This document shows, one piece after another, positions 57,774 through 64,000 of a stretch of 64,000 bases of DNA; the first letter of the stretch is position 1, and every line of letters begins with the position of its first letter. The position numbers and the translations under genes were made by a program. Below the pieces are notes generated by a model. That model was not told the DNA's origin and searched no databases. It worked only from the letters and a program-made list of their open reading frames with translations. This DNA comes from Amycolatopsis decaplanina DSM 44594 (GTDB lineage: Bacteria > Actinomycetota > Actinomycetes > Mycobacteriales > Pseudonocardiaceae), in assembly GCF_000342005.1 (NCBI RefSeq), contig NZ_AOHO01000047.1:1-64000 (forward strand), in the 5' to 3' direction.

Positions 57774-58850
57774 ATGGTCCGGCTGAGCAGGGCGGAGACG
57801 CAGGAGCGCAATCGCGCGAAGGTGCTGGCCGCCGCGCGCGACGAGTTCGCGGAACAGGGCTTCCGGGACGCCAAGATCGACGTCATCGCCGAACGGGCGG
57901 AGCTCACCCGCGGCGCGGTCTACTCGAACTTCCCGGGGAAACGCGCGCTGTACTTCGCCGTCCTGGCCGAGCTGGCGGAACGGTCCGCCGGAGCGCCGCA
58001 CGCCGTGCCCGGTGAGACGCTCCAAGGTGCGCTGGGCGCGCTGGCCAGGTCGAGAGTGGCGGCGCTTCCGCTGGACGACGACCAGGCGGGCCTCGCGCGC
58101 GACCTGATGCCGGAAGTGCTCGCGGACGAGCGGATCCGGCGCCCGTTCGCTCAGCTGGTGAAGCTCAACGGACTGCTGCTCGGGCTCGCGCTGGAGCGGC
58201 TCGACCCGCCGGAGCGTCCGGCGGGAGCGCCGATCCCGCGTCGTGTCCGGCTCGCGGAGACCGTGCTGACCACACTGCACGGCGCCGGCCAGCTGGCGGC
58301 CGCCGCGCCGGGGCTTGTCGAACCCTTCGACGTCGTGAGCGCCTGCGAACGGCTGGCGGGGCTGGCCTTCAACGACTGGTGGGCGCCGCCGGTGATCGCG
58401 CCCGCGGCGCAGGCCGCCGACCGGCCGTGGTCACCGCCCGGGACCGTCGACCTCGTGCGCTCCGAACCTTTCGTGCCCGCCGACGGCGTGGTCGTCGTAC
58501 TGGGAACCCATCGGCTGGCCGCCGCGGAAGAGGCCGTCCGGGCATCCGGCCGCGATGTCACCGTCGTCGTCGTGACCAGTGAGCCCGACGAGCTGGTGCC
58601 GCTGACCCGGCTGACCGTCGCGGAACTGTGCGGCGGTCTGCGGCAGGCCTTCCCGGAAACATCCTGGCCGGGAGTGCGCGTGGTGTGCGACGTGACCGGG
58701 ACGCTGGCGGCGGCCGCCGGGGTGCTCGCGGTCAGCGACGAGACCGAGGCCGCGATACGGGTCGAACAAGGCCGGATCGTCGCCACTGCGGACGGTCGCG
58801 GCGCGGGGCACGCCGTCTCGGGCGAAGTGTCCCGCGTGGACAGCGCCTAG
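57774..58850 (+). CDS. TetR-family regulator fused to a redoxin-like domain
   Basis: 358-aa protein. Residues about 10-60 are a TetR helix-turn-helix (IDVIAERAELTRGAVYSNFP) and residues to about 205 the usual ligand core. The last 145 residues are extra: a hydrophobic strand GVVVVLGTHRLAAAEEAVRA, then VVVVTSEPDE, VRVVCDVTGTLAAAAGVLAV and GRIVATADGRGAG, which follow the strand order of thioredoxin/AhpC folds but lack a CxxC motif. The start is ATG 57774, with GGGAGG close upstream; GTG 57753 is an alternative. It likely represses the divergent P450/LLM operon. Confidence 0.8.
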   Translation: MVRLSRAETQERNRAKVLAAARDEFAEQGFRDAKIDVIAERAELTRGAVYSNFPGKRALYFAVLAELAERSAGAPHAVPGETLQGALGALARSRVAALPLDDDQAGLARDLMPEVLADERIRRPFAQLVKLNGLLLGLALERLDPPERPAGAPIPRRVRLAETVLTTLHGAGQLAAAAPGLVEPFDVVSACERLAGLAFNDWWAPPVIAPAAQAADRPWSPPGTVDLVRSEPFVPADGVVVVLGTHRLAAAEEAVRASGRDVTVVVVTSEPDELVPLTRLTVAELCGGLRQAFPETSWPGVRVVCDVTGTLAAAAGVLAVSDETEAAIRVEQGRIVATADGRGAGHAVSGEVSRVDSA

Positions 58851-58860
58851 GGCAGTACAC

Positions 58861-59385
58861 CTAGACGATGTCCGTGTGCCGGATCCGGTACACCTGCAGG
58901 CGAAGCCCGTAGTACTTGTCGGTTTCCCCGACCCACATCATCCCGAGTCGTTTCGCTGTCGCGATGGCGCGCACGTTGTTCGGCCGCGCGACGGCGAAGA
59001 GCTCGTCCGTGTCCTGGGTGAACGCCCAGCCGATCAGCGCGCGGGCGGCTTCGGAGGCGTACCCCTCGCCCCACGCGTCCGGATGGAGCTGCCAGCTGAT
59101 CTCCAGGTCCTCTTTGTACGGTGGCAGCAGATGGATGCCCAGTCCGCCGATGACCACGCCGTCCTCCTTGCGCTGCACCGCCCATCTTCCGCGCGGCGGC
59201 ACGAGATCCGACTGCGCCTGTTGCCAGGCCTGAAGAACCGAACGCATGGCCGCGGCGTCGGTCACCCGGTCCATCGCCGGGGTGAGCCAGCGGGTCACAT
59301 CGGCGATGCCGTAGATCGCCAACGCGGCTTCGGCGTCGTCCTCGGACCAATCACGGACGACGAGCCTTTCGGTGGTCAAGTCCAT
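58861..59385 (-). CDS. GNAT-family N-acetyltransferase (RimJ-like)
   Basis: 174-aa acetyltransferase of the RimJ/RimL type: MDLTTERLVVRDWSEDDAEA at the start, the acetyl-CoA loop GEGYASEAARAL, and the late NNVRAIATAKRLGMMWVG segment. Acceptor unknown. Its stop lies about ten bases from that of the TetR-redoxin gene, without a hairpin. Confidence 0.83.
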   Translation of the reverse strand: MDLTTERLVVRDWSEDDAEAALAIYGIADVTRWLTPAMDRVTDAAAMRSVLQAWQQAQSDLVPPRGRWAVQRKEDGVVIGGLGIHLLPPYKEDLEISWQLHPDAWGEGYASEAARALIGWAFTQDTDELFAVARPNNVRAIATAKRLGMMWVGETDKYYGLRLQVYRIRHTDIV

Positions 59386-59463
59386 GACAGAACGTTACGC
59401 GCACAGGTGGGGTCATGGGGTGTCCGGATCATGACAACTCGGCAACCCGCGTACCTTGGCTTC

Positions 59464-59832
59464 ATGCGCGCCGACGCCTCGACGACCCCTGAACAGGCCT
59501 GCCCGATCGCCCCGGTGGTCGACCTCGTCTTCAGCCGCTGGACCACACCGATCCTTTGGGTGCTCAACGAATTCGGCAGGCAGCGGTTCGTCGAACTCGA
59601 GCGGCGCATCGGCTCGATCACGCCGAAGGTGCTGACGCAACGGCTGCGGCAACTGGAACGCGACGGTCTGCTCATCCGGACCTATCACGCCGAGGTACCG
59701 CCCCGGGTCGAGTACGAGATCAGCGACCTGGGCCGGAGCCTGGCGCCGCTGTTCGCCACCCTCGCGGACTGGTCGACGGCGAATCTGCCGAAGGTGGAAG
59801 AGGCCCGATCGGCTTACGACTCCGCTTCCTGA
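59464..59832 (+). CDS. HxlR-family regulator
   Basis: 122-aa winged-helix regulator: CPIAPVVDLVFSRWTTPILW, RFVELERRIGSITPKVLTQRL and the wing VPPRVEYEISDLG. The N-terminal cysteine of the ACP motif, a redox-sensing residue in some HxlR proteins, is present. The start is ATG 59464. The palindrome at 59847 downstream resembles HxlR-type operators in having a GTAG...CTAC core, so it may also act on the next gene. Confidence 0.83.
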   Translation: MRADASTTPEQACPIAPVVDLVFSRWTTPILWVLNEFGRQRFVELERRIGSITPKVLTQRLRQLERDGLLIRTYHAEVPPRVEYEISDLGRSLAPLFATLADWSTANLPKVEEARSAYDSAS

Positions 59833-59846
59833 GCGTTCTTCCTGCT

Positions 59847-59868
59847 CGCAAGTAGGTGACTACTTGCG
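59847..59868. promoter_or_regulatory. Perfect palindrome CGCAAGTAG-gtga-CTACTTGCG
   Basis: Nine-base perfect arms with a four-base spacer lie 15 bp after the HxlR stop and 50 bp before the TetR start. It could be an HxlR operator controlling the TetR gene, or a terminator of the HxlR gene. The TACT/AGTA half-sites favour an operator. Confidence 0.5.
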
Positions 59869-59884
59869 GCGGGGTTGCTTTCTT

Positions 59885-59896
59885 GACCGATCGGTC
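59885..59896. promoter_or_regulatory. TetR operator candidate, copy 1
   Basis: GACCGATCGGTC is a perfect palindrome 22 bp before the TetR start at 59919. The wider sequence gaccgatcggtccag matches 12 of 15 bases in front of the SDR gene at 60521-60535. Confidence 0.65.
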
Positions 59897-59918
59897 CAGA
59901 TGTGGTTGAGTTTCTCTC

Positions 59919-60515
59919 GTGTCCAGGGTGAAGGAATTCGACGTCGACGCGGCCTGTGAAGCCGCGCTGGAGCTGTTCTGGCGGCAGGGGTATGAGGCCA
60001 CCTCGGTCAGTGACCTGGTCGCCGAGCTCGGCATCGGCAAGGCGAGTCTCTACGCGACGTTCGGTACCAAGCACGAGCTGTACCTGACGGCGTTGAATCG
60101 CTACGTCGCCCGGGGTAACGAGCGGTTCGTCGAAGACTTCACCGGGCCGGGACCCGCGCTCGAAGGGGTGCGGCGGCTCATCGACCGCTATCTCGCCGAA
60201 ATACTCGGCGAATCGGGACATAAAGGCTGTTTCGTGGTCAACGCCGCCATGGAGATGATGCCGAGGGATCCCGAGGTCGCGCGGGTGGTCGAGCGCAGCT
60301 GGGACGCGCTCGAGCTGGCTGTGCGGATGGCGTTGAGCCGGGCGAAGGCGCAGGGCGAACTCGACGAGGCCGCCGACCCGGAAGAGCTGGCCGGCTTCCT
60401 GCTCGCCGTCCTGCAAGGGATGCGGGTGCTGGGCAAGGGGCCCGATCCCGCGGCGCGGGTCAAGGCGACGGCGAGGCAGGCCGTCGCGGTTCTCGAAGCC
60501 GCTCGCAGACACTGA
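59919..60515 (+). CDS. TetR-family regulator (AcuR/NemR-like)
   Basis: 198-aa regulator. Helix-turn-helix at about 27-50 (SVSDLVAELGIGKASLYATF) and the C-terminal TetR_C_16-like domain with GHKGCFVVNAAMEMMPRDPE, typical of regulators that sense reactive electrophiles and control reductases. The start is GTG 59919. The SDR gene 33 bp downstream carries a second copy of its likely operator, so the two form an autoregulated unit. Confidence 0.86.
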   Translation: MSRVKEFDVDAACEAALELFWRQGYEATSVSDLVAELGIGKASLYATFGTKHELYLTALNRYVARGNERFVEDFTGPGPALEGVRRLIDRYLAEILGESGHKGCFVVNAAMEMMPRDPEVARVVERSWDALELAVRMALSRAKAQGELDEAADPEELAGFLLAVLQGMRVLGKGPDPAARVKATARQAVAVLEAARRH

Positions 60516-60520
60516 TAATG

Positions 60521-60535
60521 GAACGATCGGACTAG
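60521..60535. promoter_or_regulatory. TetR operator candidate, copy 2
   Basis: GAACGATCGGACTAG matches copy 1 (59885-59899) at 12 of 15 positions. GATAAT at 60514-60519 is a good -10 box, which would place the operator over the transcription start of the SDR gene. Confidence 0.6.
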
Positions 60536-60548
60536 AAAGTTGGCTACT

Positions 60549-61319
60549 GTGTCTACTGCGGGGAAGCGATTCAGCGGCAAGGTCGTCCTGGTCACCGGGG
60601 GAGGTTCCGGGATAGGCCGCGCCACGGCGGCGGCTTTCGCGCGCGAAGGCGCTCAGGTCGTCGTGTCCGGGCGTGACGGCGAGAAACTACGTCAGACGGT
60701 GAAGGAGATCGAGGCCGACGGCGGAACGGCCGACGCGGTGACCGCCGACGTGAGTGCCGGTCCCGAAGTCGAGCGTCTCGTCGCCGAGACCGTACGGCGG
60801 CACGGCAAACTCGACATCGCGTTCAACAACGCCGGTGTGCTCGGCAGTCCCGCGCCGACAGCGGATCTCGACGAAGACGGCTTCGACGCCGTCGTGCGGA
60901 CGAATCTCACGGGCACCTGGCTGTCGATGAAGCACGAGATCGCCCAGATGCGGCAGGGCGGCGGGGGAGTCATCGTCAACATGTCGTCCAACCTCGGCTC
61001 GCACAGCCGCCTGCCGGGAATGGCCGCCTACGCCGCTTCGAAGGCCGCCGTGGACGTGCTGACCCGGACCGCCGCCCGTGATCACATCGCCGAGGGGATC
61101 CGGATCAACGCGGTCAGCCCCGGCGCCACCGACACCGGCATGTCGTTCCGGCCCGGCGAGACCGAGGCCGACCGTGCCGAGCGGCTCGGCGCGGTCATCC
61201 CGCTCGGCCGGATCGGCGCGGTCGAGGAGATCGCCGCGGCGGTCCTCTGGCTGGCCTCCGACGAGTCCGCGTACGTCGTGGGACACGACATCGTCCTCGA
61301 TGGCGGTGCGAGCGCCTGA
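60549..61319 (+). CDS. Short-chain dehydrogenase/reductase
   Basis: 256-aa classical SDR: cofactor loop TGGGSGIG (residues 16-23), NNAG, catalytic Ser in VNMSSNLG and YAASK. The arginine-rich position after strand 2 (VVSGRDGEKL) suggests NADPH. The start is GTG 60549; TTG 60540 is a three-codon-longer alternative with weaker context. Probably controlled by the upstream TetR protein and may detoxify carbonyl compounds. Confidence 0.87.
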   Translation: MSTAGKRFSGKVVLVTGGGSGIGRATAAAFAREGAQVVVSGRDGEKLRQTVKEIEADGGTADAVTADVSAGPEVERLVAETVRRHGKLDIAFNNAGVLGSPAPTADLDEDGFDAVVRTNLTGTWLSMKHEIAQMRQGGGGVIVNMSSNLGSHSRLPGMAAYAASKAAVDVLTRTAARDHIAEGIRINAVSPGATDTGMSFRPGETEADRAERLGAVIPLGRIGAVEEIAAAVLWLASDESAYVVGHDIVLDGGASA

Positions 61320-61322
61320 GCT

Positions 61323-63113
61323 TCAGCGACGTGAGGGCAGCAGTTCCTGCATCTTCGTCTTGATCCCCTGCGTCACCAGGTGCCAGGCGTCGGGCTCGCC
61401 CTTGAGGACGGCTTCGGTCATGGCCTTCACCTGTTCGAAGGTGGCGTGCGGCGGAATCGGGGGCACCTCGGGATCGCAGCGGACGTCGAGCACGGTCGGC
61501 ACGTCGGCCGACAGCGCGACGTCCCACGCCTCACCGAGCCGGGCGGGATCGTCGACGGCGATCCCGCCGAGGCCGATCTCGAGGGCGAAGTCCGCATAAG
61601 ACACTTCCGGCAGGGTCTGCGACGGTTCGAACTTCGGCGCGCCGCCCATGGCGCGCAGTTCCCAGGTGACCTGGTTCAGATCACCGTTGTGGAACACGCA
61701 GATGACGCACCGCCGGTCCGCCCACAGTTCGCGGTACCGGGCGATGGTCAGCAGTTCCGCCATCCCGTTCATCTGCATCGCGCCGTCTCCGACCAGCGCG
61801 ATCACCGGCCGGTCGGGATGGGCGAACTTCGCGCCGATCGCGTAAGGGACGCCGGAGCCCATCGTCGCCAGCGTGCCGGAGAGCGTGCCCCGCATCCGGC
61901 CGCGCATCCGGAGATTCCTGGCGTACCAGTTGGTCGCCGAACCGGAGTCGGCGGTGACGATGGCGTCCTCGGGGATCCGTTCCGACAGTTCGTGCACGAT
62001 CCGCATCGGGTTGACCGGTTCCGCGTCCAGCATCGCCTGGCGGGTCACCGTCTCCTGCCACTCGCCGACGTTCTTCTCGATCCGCTCCCGCCAGCCGCGT
62101 CCCGTTTTTCCTTCCAGCAACGGGATCAGCTGTTGCAAGGTGCCCTTCGCGTCGCCGAGCAGATTGACCTCGGTCGGATATCGCAGCCCGAGGAACCGGG
62201 GATCGATGTCGATCTGGACGGCACGCGCCTGGCCGAACTCCGGCAGGAACTGCGCGTAAGGCATGTTCGAGCCGACGATCAGGAGCGTGTCGCAGTCCCG
62301 CATCATCTCGTACGTCGGCCGCGTGCCGAGCAGGCCGATGGAGCCGGTGACGTACGACAGGTCGTCGGGCAGGACATCCTTGCCCAGCAACGCTTTCGCC
62401 ACGCCGGCACCGGTCAGCTCGGCGACCTCGCGCAACTCGGTGACGGCGTTGCGCGCGCCCTGCCCGACCAGGATCGCGACCTTCTCACCCGCGTTCAGCA
62501 CCTCGGCCGCGCGGGCGACCTCCTCCGCGGGCGGGATGACGCTGGCCCGCGGGTGATCAGGAGGGGACGACGGCACGTGCTTGAATTCGTGCCGCGGCGG
62601 CTGGTAGGGCTCCTCCTGCAGATCCGCCGGGATGATCAGTGCCGTGGGGGCGCGCTGGGCGATGGCCGTGCGGAGGGCACGGTCGAGCGCGTTCGGCAGT
62701 TGTTCGGGCACGTTCACCTCGACGAGATACTCGCTCGCGACGTCCTTGAACAGCGCCTGCAGGTCCACCTCCTGCTGGTAACTGCCGCCCATCGCGCTGC
62801 GTGCCGTCTGCCCGACGATCGCCACCACCGGCACGTGGTCGAGTTTGGCGTCGTAGAGGCCGTTGAGCAGATGGATCGCCCCCGGGCCCGACGTCGCCAT
62901 GCAGACACCCGGCCGTCCGCTCAGTTTCGCGTAACCGACGGCCGCGAACGCCGCCATCTCCTCGTGACGCGTCTGCACGAAACGAGGCTTGTTCCCCGCC
63001 GCGCCGAACGCGGTCACCAGCCCGTTGATCCCGTCCCCGGGATAGGCGAAGACCTGCTCCACTTCCCATTCGCGCAGCCTGGTCAGAACATGGTCCGCAA
63101 CGGTTTCGCTCAT
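61323..63113 (-). CDS. TPP-dependent enzyme of the pyruvate oxidase/AHAS family
   Basis: 596-aa TPP enzyme. The activating glutamate is at residue 51 (TRHEEMAAF); the TPP-binding motif is GDGAMQMNG with the distal NGDLNQ. The FAD/nucleotide-like middle domain has LLGKDVLPDDLSYVTGSIGLLG. It resembles PoxB (pyruvate:menaquinone oxidoreductase) more than acetolactate synthase: no regulatory-subunit gene is near and the upstream gene is an NDH-2. It would then convert pyruvate to acetate and pass electrons to menaquinone. The start is ATG 63113. It follows the hypothetical gene at 63143 by 29 bp. Confidence 0.82.
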   Translation of the reverse strand: MSETVADHVLTRLREWEVEQVFAYPGDGINGLVTAFGAAGNKPRFVQTRHEEMAAFAAVGYAKLSGRPGVCMATSGPGAIHLLNGLYDAKLDHVPVVAIVGQTARSAMGGSYQQEVDLQALFKDVASEYLVEVNVPEQLPNALDRALRTAIAQRAPTALIIPADLQEEPYQPPRHEFKHVPSSPPDHPRASVIPPAEEVARAAEVLNAGEKVAILVGQGARNAVTELREVAELTGAGVAKALLGKDVLPDDLSYVTGSIGLLGTRPTYEMMRDCDTLLIVGSNMPYAQFLPEFGQARAVQIDIDPRFLGLRYPTEVNLLGDAKGTLQQLIPLLEGKTGRGWRERIEKNVGEWQETVTRQAMLDAEPVNPMRIVHELSERIPEDAIVTADSGSATNWYARNLRMRGRMRGTLSGTLATMGSGVPYAIGAKFAHPDRPVIALVGDGAMQMNGMAELLTIARYRELWADRRCVICVFHNGDLNQVTWELRAMGGAPKFEPSQTLPEVSYADFALEIGLGGIAVDDPARLGEAWDVALSADVPTVLDVRCDPEVPPIPPHATFEQVKAMTEAVLKGEPDAWHLVTQGIKTKMQELLPSRR

Positions 63114-63142
63114 GGGCGCCGGATACCGCCCCCGCCTGGCGG

Positions 63143-63646
63143 CTAAACGTCCTCGAGGATCTTGGTGATCCCGGCGACGACGTCCGGATGCCCGAGCGGG
63201 AGCGGCGGAGGGACCCGGTTGTACGGTGCGCCGGTGCTGTGGGGGAGTACGTCCACCGCGGTCCCGGCGGAGCGTACGCGGTCGGCCAGTTCGGAGGACT
63301 CGTCCGGCACCGGGTCGATCAGCAGGACATGGGACGCGGCGCCGGGATGGCGTTCGGCCAGCCGCAGCGCGTGCGCGGCCGAGTCGCCGGCGGCCACGAC
63401 GTCGACCGGCGGGCCGCCGGGTTCAGCGTCACCGAGTAGGTCTTCGGCCTGACTGAGGGCGCCGTCGACCGGCAGCCTGCACCAGATGACCTGACGCCGG
63501 GCCGCGAGTGGCCGCCATGTGGCCGGGAGCTCACCATGCTTGCCCTCGCCCGCGGGGTCGAGGACCAGCAGCTTCGCCCCTTCGTCACCGCCATCGGTGA
63601 CGACCGAGGGGCCTTCGGCGCGGACGGGATCGGATTCGGCGGTCAT
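63143..63646 (-). CDS. Hypothetical protein, alpha/beta-hydrolase-like
   Basis: 167-aa protein. The order of strands (AKLLVLDPAG, VIWCRLP, VDVVAAGDSAAHALRLAER, ASHVLLIDPVPDE, AVDVLPHS) follows an alpha/beta-hydrolase core, with AAGDSAA near the nucleophile elbow, but the full catalytic triad is not evident. The start is ATG 63646, six bases past an AGGAGGGA site; ATG 63652 abuts that site. It lies between the NDH-2-like gene and the TPP enzyme in one apparent operon. Confidence 0.6.
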   Translation of the reverse strand: MTAESDPVRAEGPSVVTDGGDEGAKLLVLDPAGEGKHGELPATWRPLAARRQVIWCRLPVDGALSQAEDLLGDAEPGGPPVDVVAAGDSAAHALRLAERHPGAASHVLLIDPVPDESSELADRVRSAGTAVDVLPHSTGAPYNRVPPPLPLGHPDVVAGITKILEDV

Positions 63647-63658
63647 GGACATCCCTCC

Positions 63659-64000
63659 TCAGCAGTTCGTGCGGGGCAGTTCCGGCGAATCGGTGTCCAG
63701 TGGCACCGACGCGGCCCGAACTAGTCCTAATTGGACGGTATGGCGCTTCGTCACCGCTTCGAGCGCCCAGTCGGTGGCGGTGCGCAGCCGGTTGCCCGGC
63801 ATGGCCAGCAAATGGTATCCGCGGGTGACCGCCTTGGCGGCGAACCCGGAAAGCGGGATGTGCAAGGGGTTCGCCGCGGCCTGGTGGGCGCCGAGGTCGA
63901 CGACGAAGCCGAGATCATGATGCCGGTAGGTACTGTGCGAACCGTGTCCGAGGGACGCCGCCACGTTCAGCCCGGCGAGTTTGCCCTGCCGTTCGGCGTG
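63659..64000 (-). CDS. Type II NADH dehydrogenase-like flavoprotein, C-terminal part
   Basis: The last 113 codons of a gene that runs off the right edge. KLAGLNVAASLG, HHDLGFVVDLGAHQAAANPL, GFAAKAVTRGYHLLAMPGNR and LVRAASVPLDTDSPELP are the conserved C-terminal membrane-binding region of NDH-2 family NADH:quinone oxidoreductases. Its stop is 12 bp from the ATG of the hypothetical gene, which places it first in an operon with the TPP enzyme. The N-terminal FAD domain is outside the window. Confidence 0.75.
   Translation of the reverse strand, partial: HAERQGKLAGLNVAASLGHGSHSTYRHHDLGFVVDLGAHQAAANPLHIPLSGFAAKAVTRGYHLLAMPGNRLRTATDWALEAVTKRHTVQLGLVRAASVPLDTDSPELPRTNC

Overview
The window is high-GC actinobacterial DNA, most likely from the Pseudonocardiaceae and close to Amycolatopsis. 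This is a judgement from gene content, not from a database match. The pointers are three F420-linked oxidoreductase genes including an F420-dependent glucose-6-phosphate dehydrogenase, an SsgA-like protein, two cytochromes P450, a DUF222/HNH (13E12-type) endonuclease, many GTG/TTG and leaderless starts, a LexA box of actinobacterial type, and long perfect hairpins at gene ends. It reads as an ordinary chromosomal arm rich in regulators, transporters and decayed genes. I see no rRNA, tRNA, CRISPR array, prophage or large biosynthetic cluster.

Layout. 1-8.6 kb: secreted sialidase, gene remnants, a MocR/PdxR-type regulator facing a DMT exporter, an MFS exporter, and a YeiH-type permease with a divergent LysR gene. 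8.8-16.7 kb: a lone ctaD, a bifunctional-nuclease-like protein and a very large single-chain biotin-dependent carboxylase. 16.7-22.6 kb: a noncoding stretch with five copies of a short repeat behind an HNH endonuclease gene, a GT39 pseudogene, a diguanylate cyclase, two tiny genes encoding repeated Asp-Asn-Asn-Trp peptides, and an MFS exporter. 22.6-31 kb: a decayed fucosidase-like gene, a GlxA-type regulator with a DUF6010 partner, SOS-controlled dinB, rnhA, a wall-peptidase-like protein, and a response regulator / histidine kinase / GerMN lipoprotein operon resembling a small mtrAB-lpqB. 31-39 kb: a PAP2 phosphatase, a second diguanylate cyclase, a P450, an XRE/NB-ARC/TPR regulator divergent from a six-codon gene with its own terminator, then a DMT exporter. 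39-49 kb: zinc alcohol dehydrogenase, CBS protein, fgd, SsgA-like protein, a TPR protein, an HxlR/SRPBCC/LLM operon and a Tat-type ketosteroid-dehydrogenase-like flavoprotein. 49-64 kb: pentapeptide-repeat membrane protein, TetR, secreted amidase, IclR, Ser/Thr kinase, a P450/LLM operon with a divergent TetR-redoxin fusion, HxlR, a TetR/SDR pair sharing an operator, and an apparent NDH-2 / hypothetical / TPP-enzyme operon running off the right edge.

Most notable for novelty are the tiny peptide genes (20802-20913 and 37340-37360). Both have near-perfect ribosome binding sites and begin M[QR]D, and both lie close to exporters. One has its own terminator and sits opposite a NB-ARC/TPR regulator. 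Next are the repeat-bearing noncoding region behind the HNH gene and the dispersed family of gene-end hairpins. At least six remnants (Crp, membrane-protein N-terminus, GT39, GH29, DUF1772-like, small hypothetical) show that this region is losing genes.
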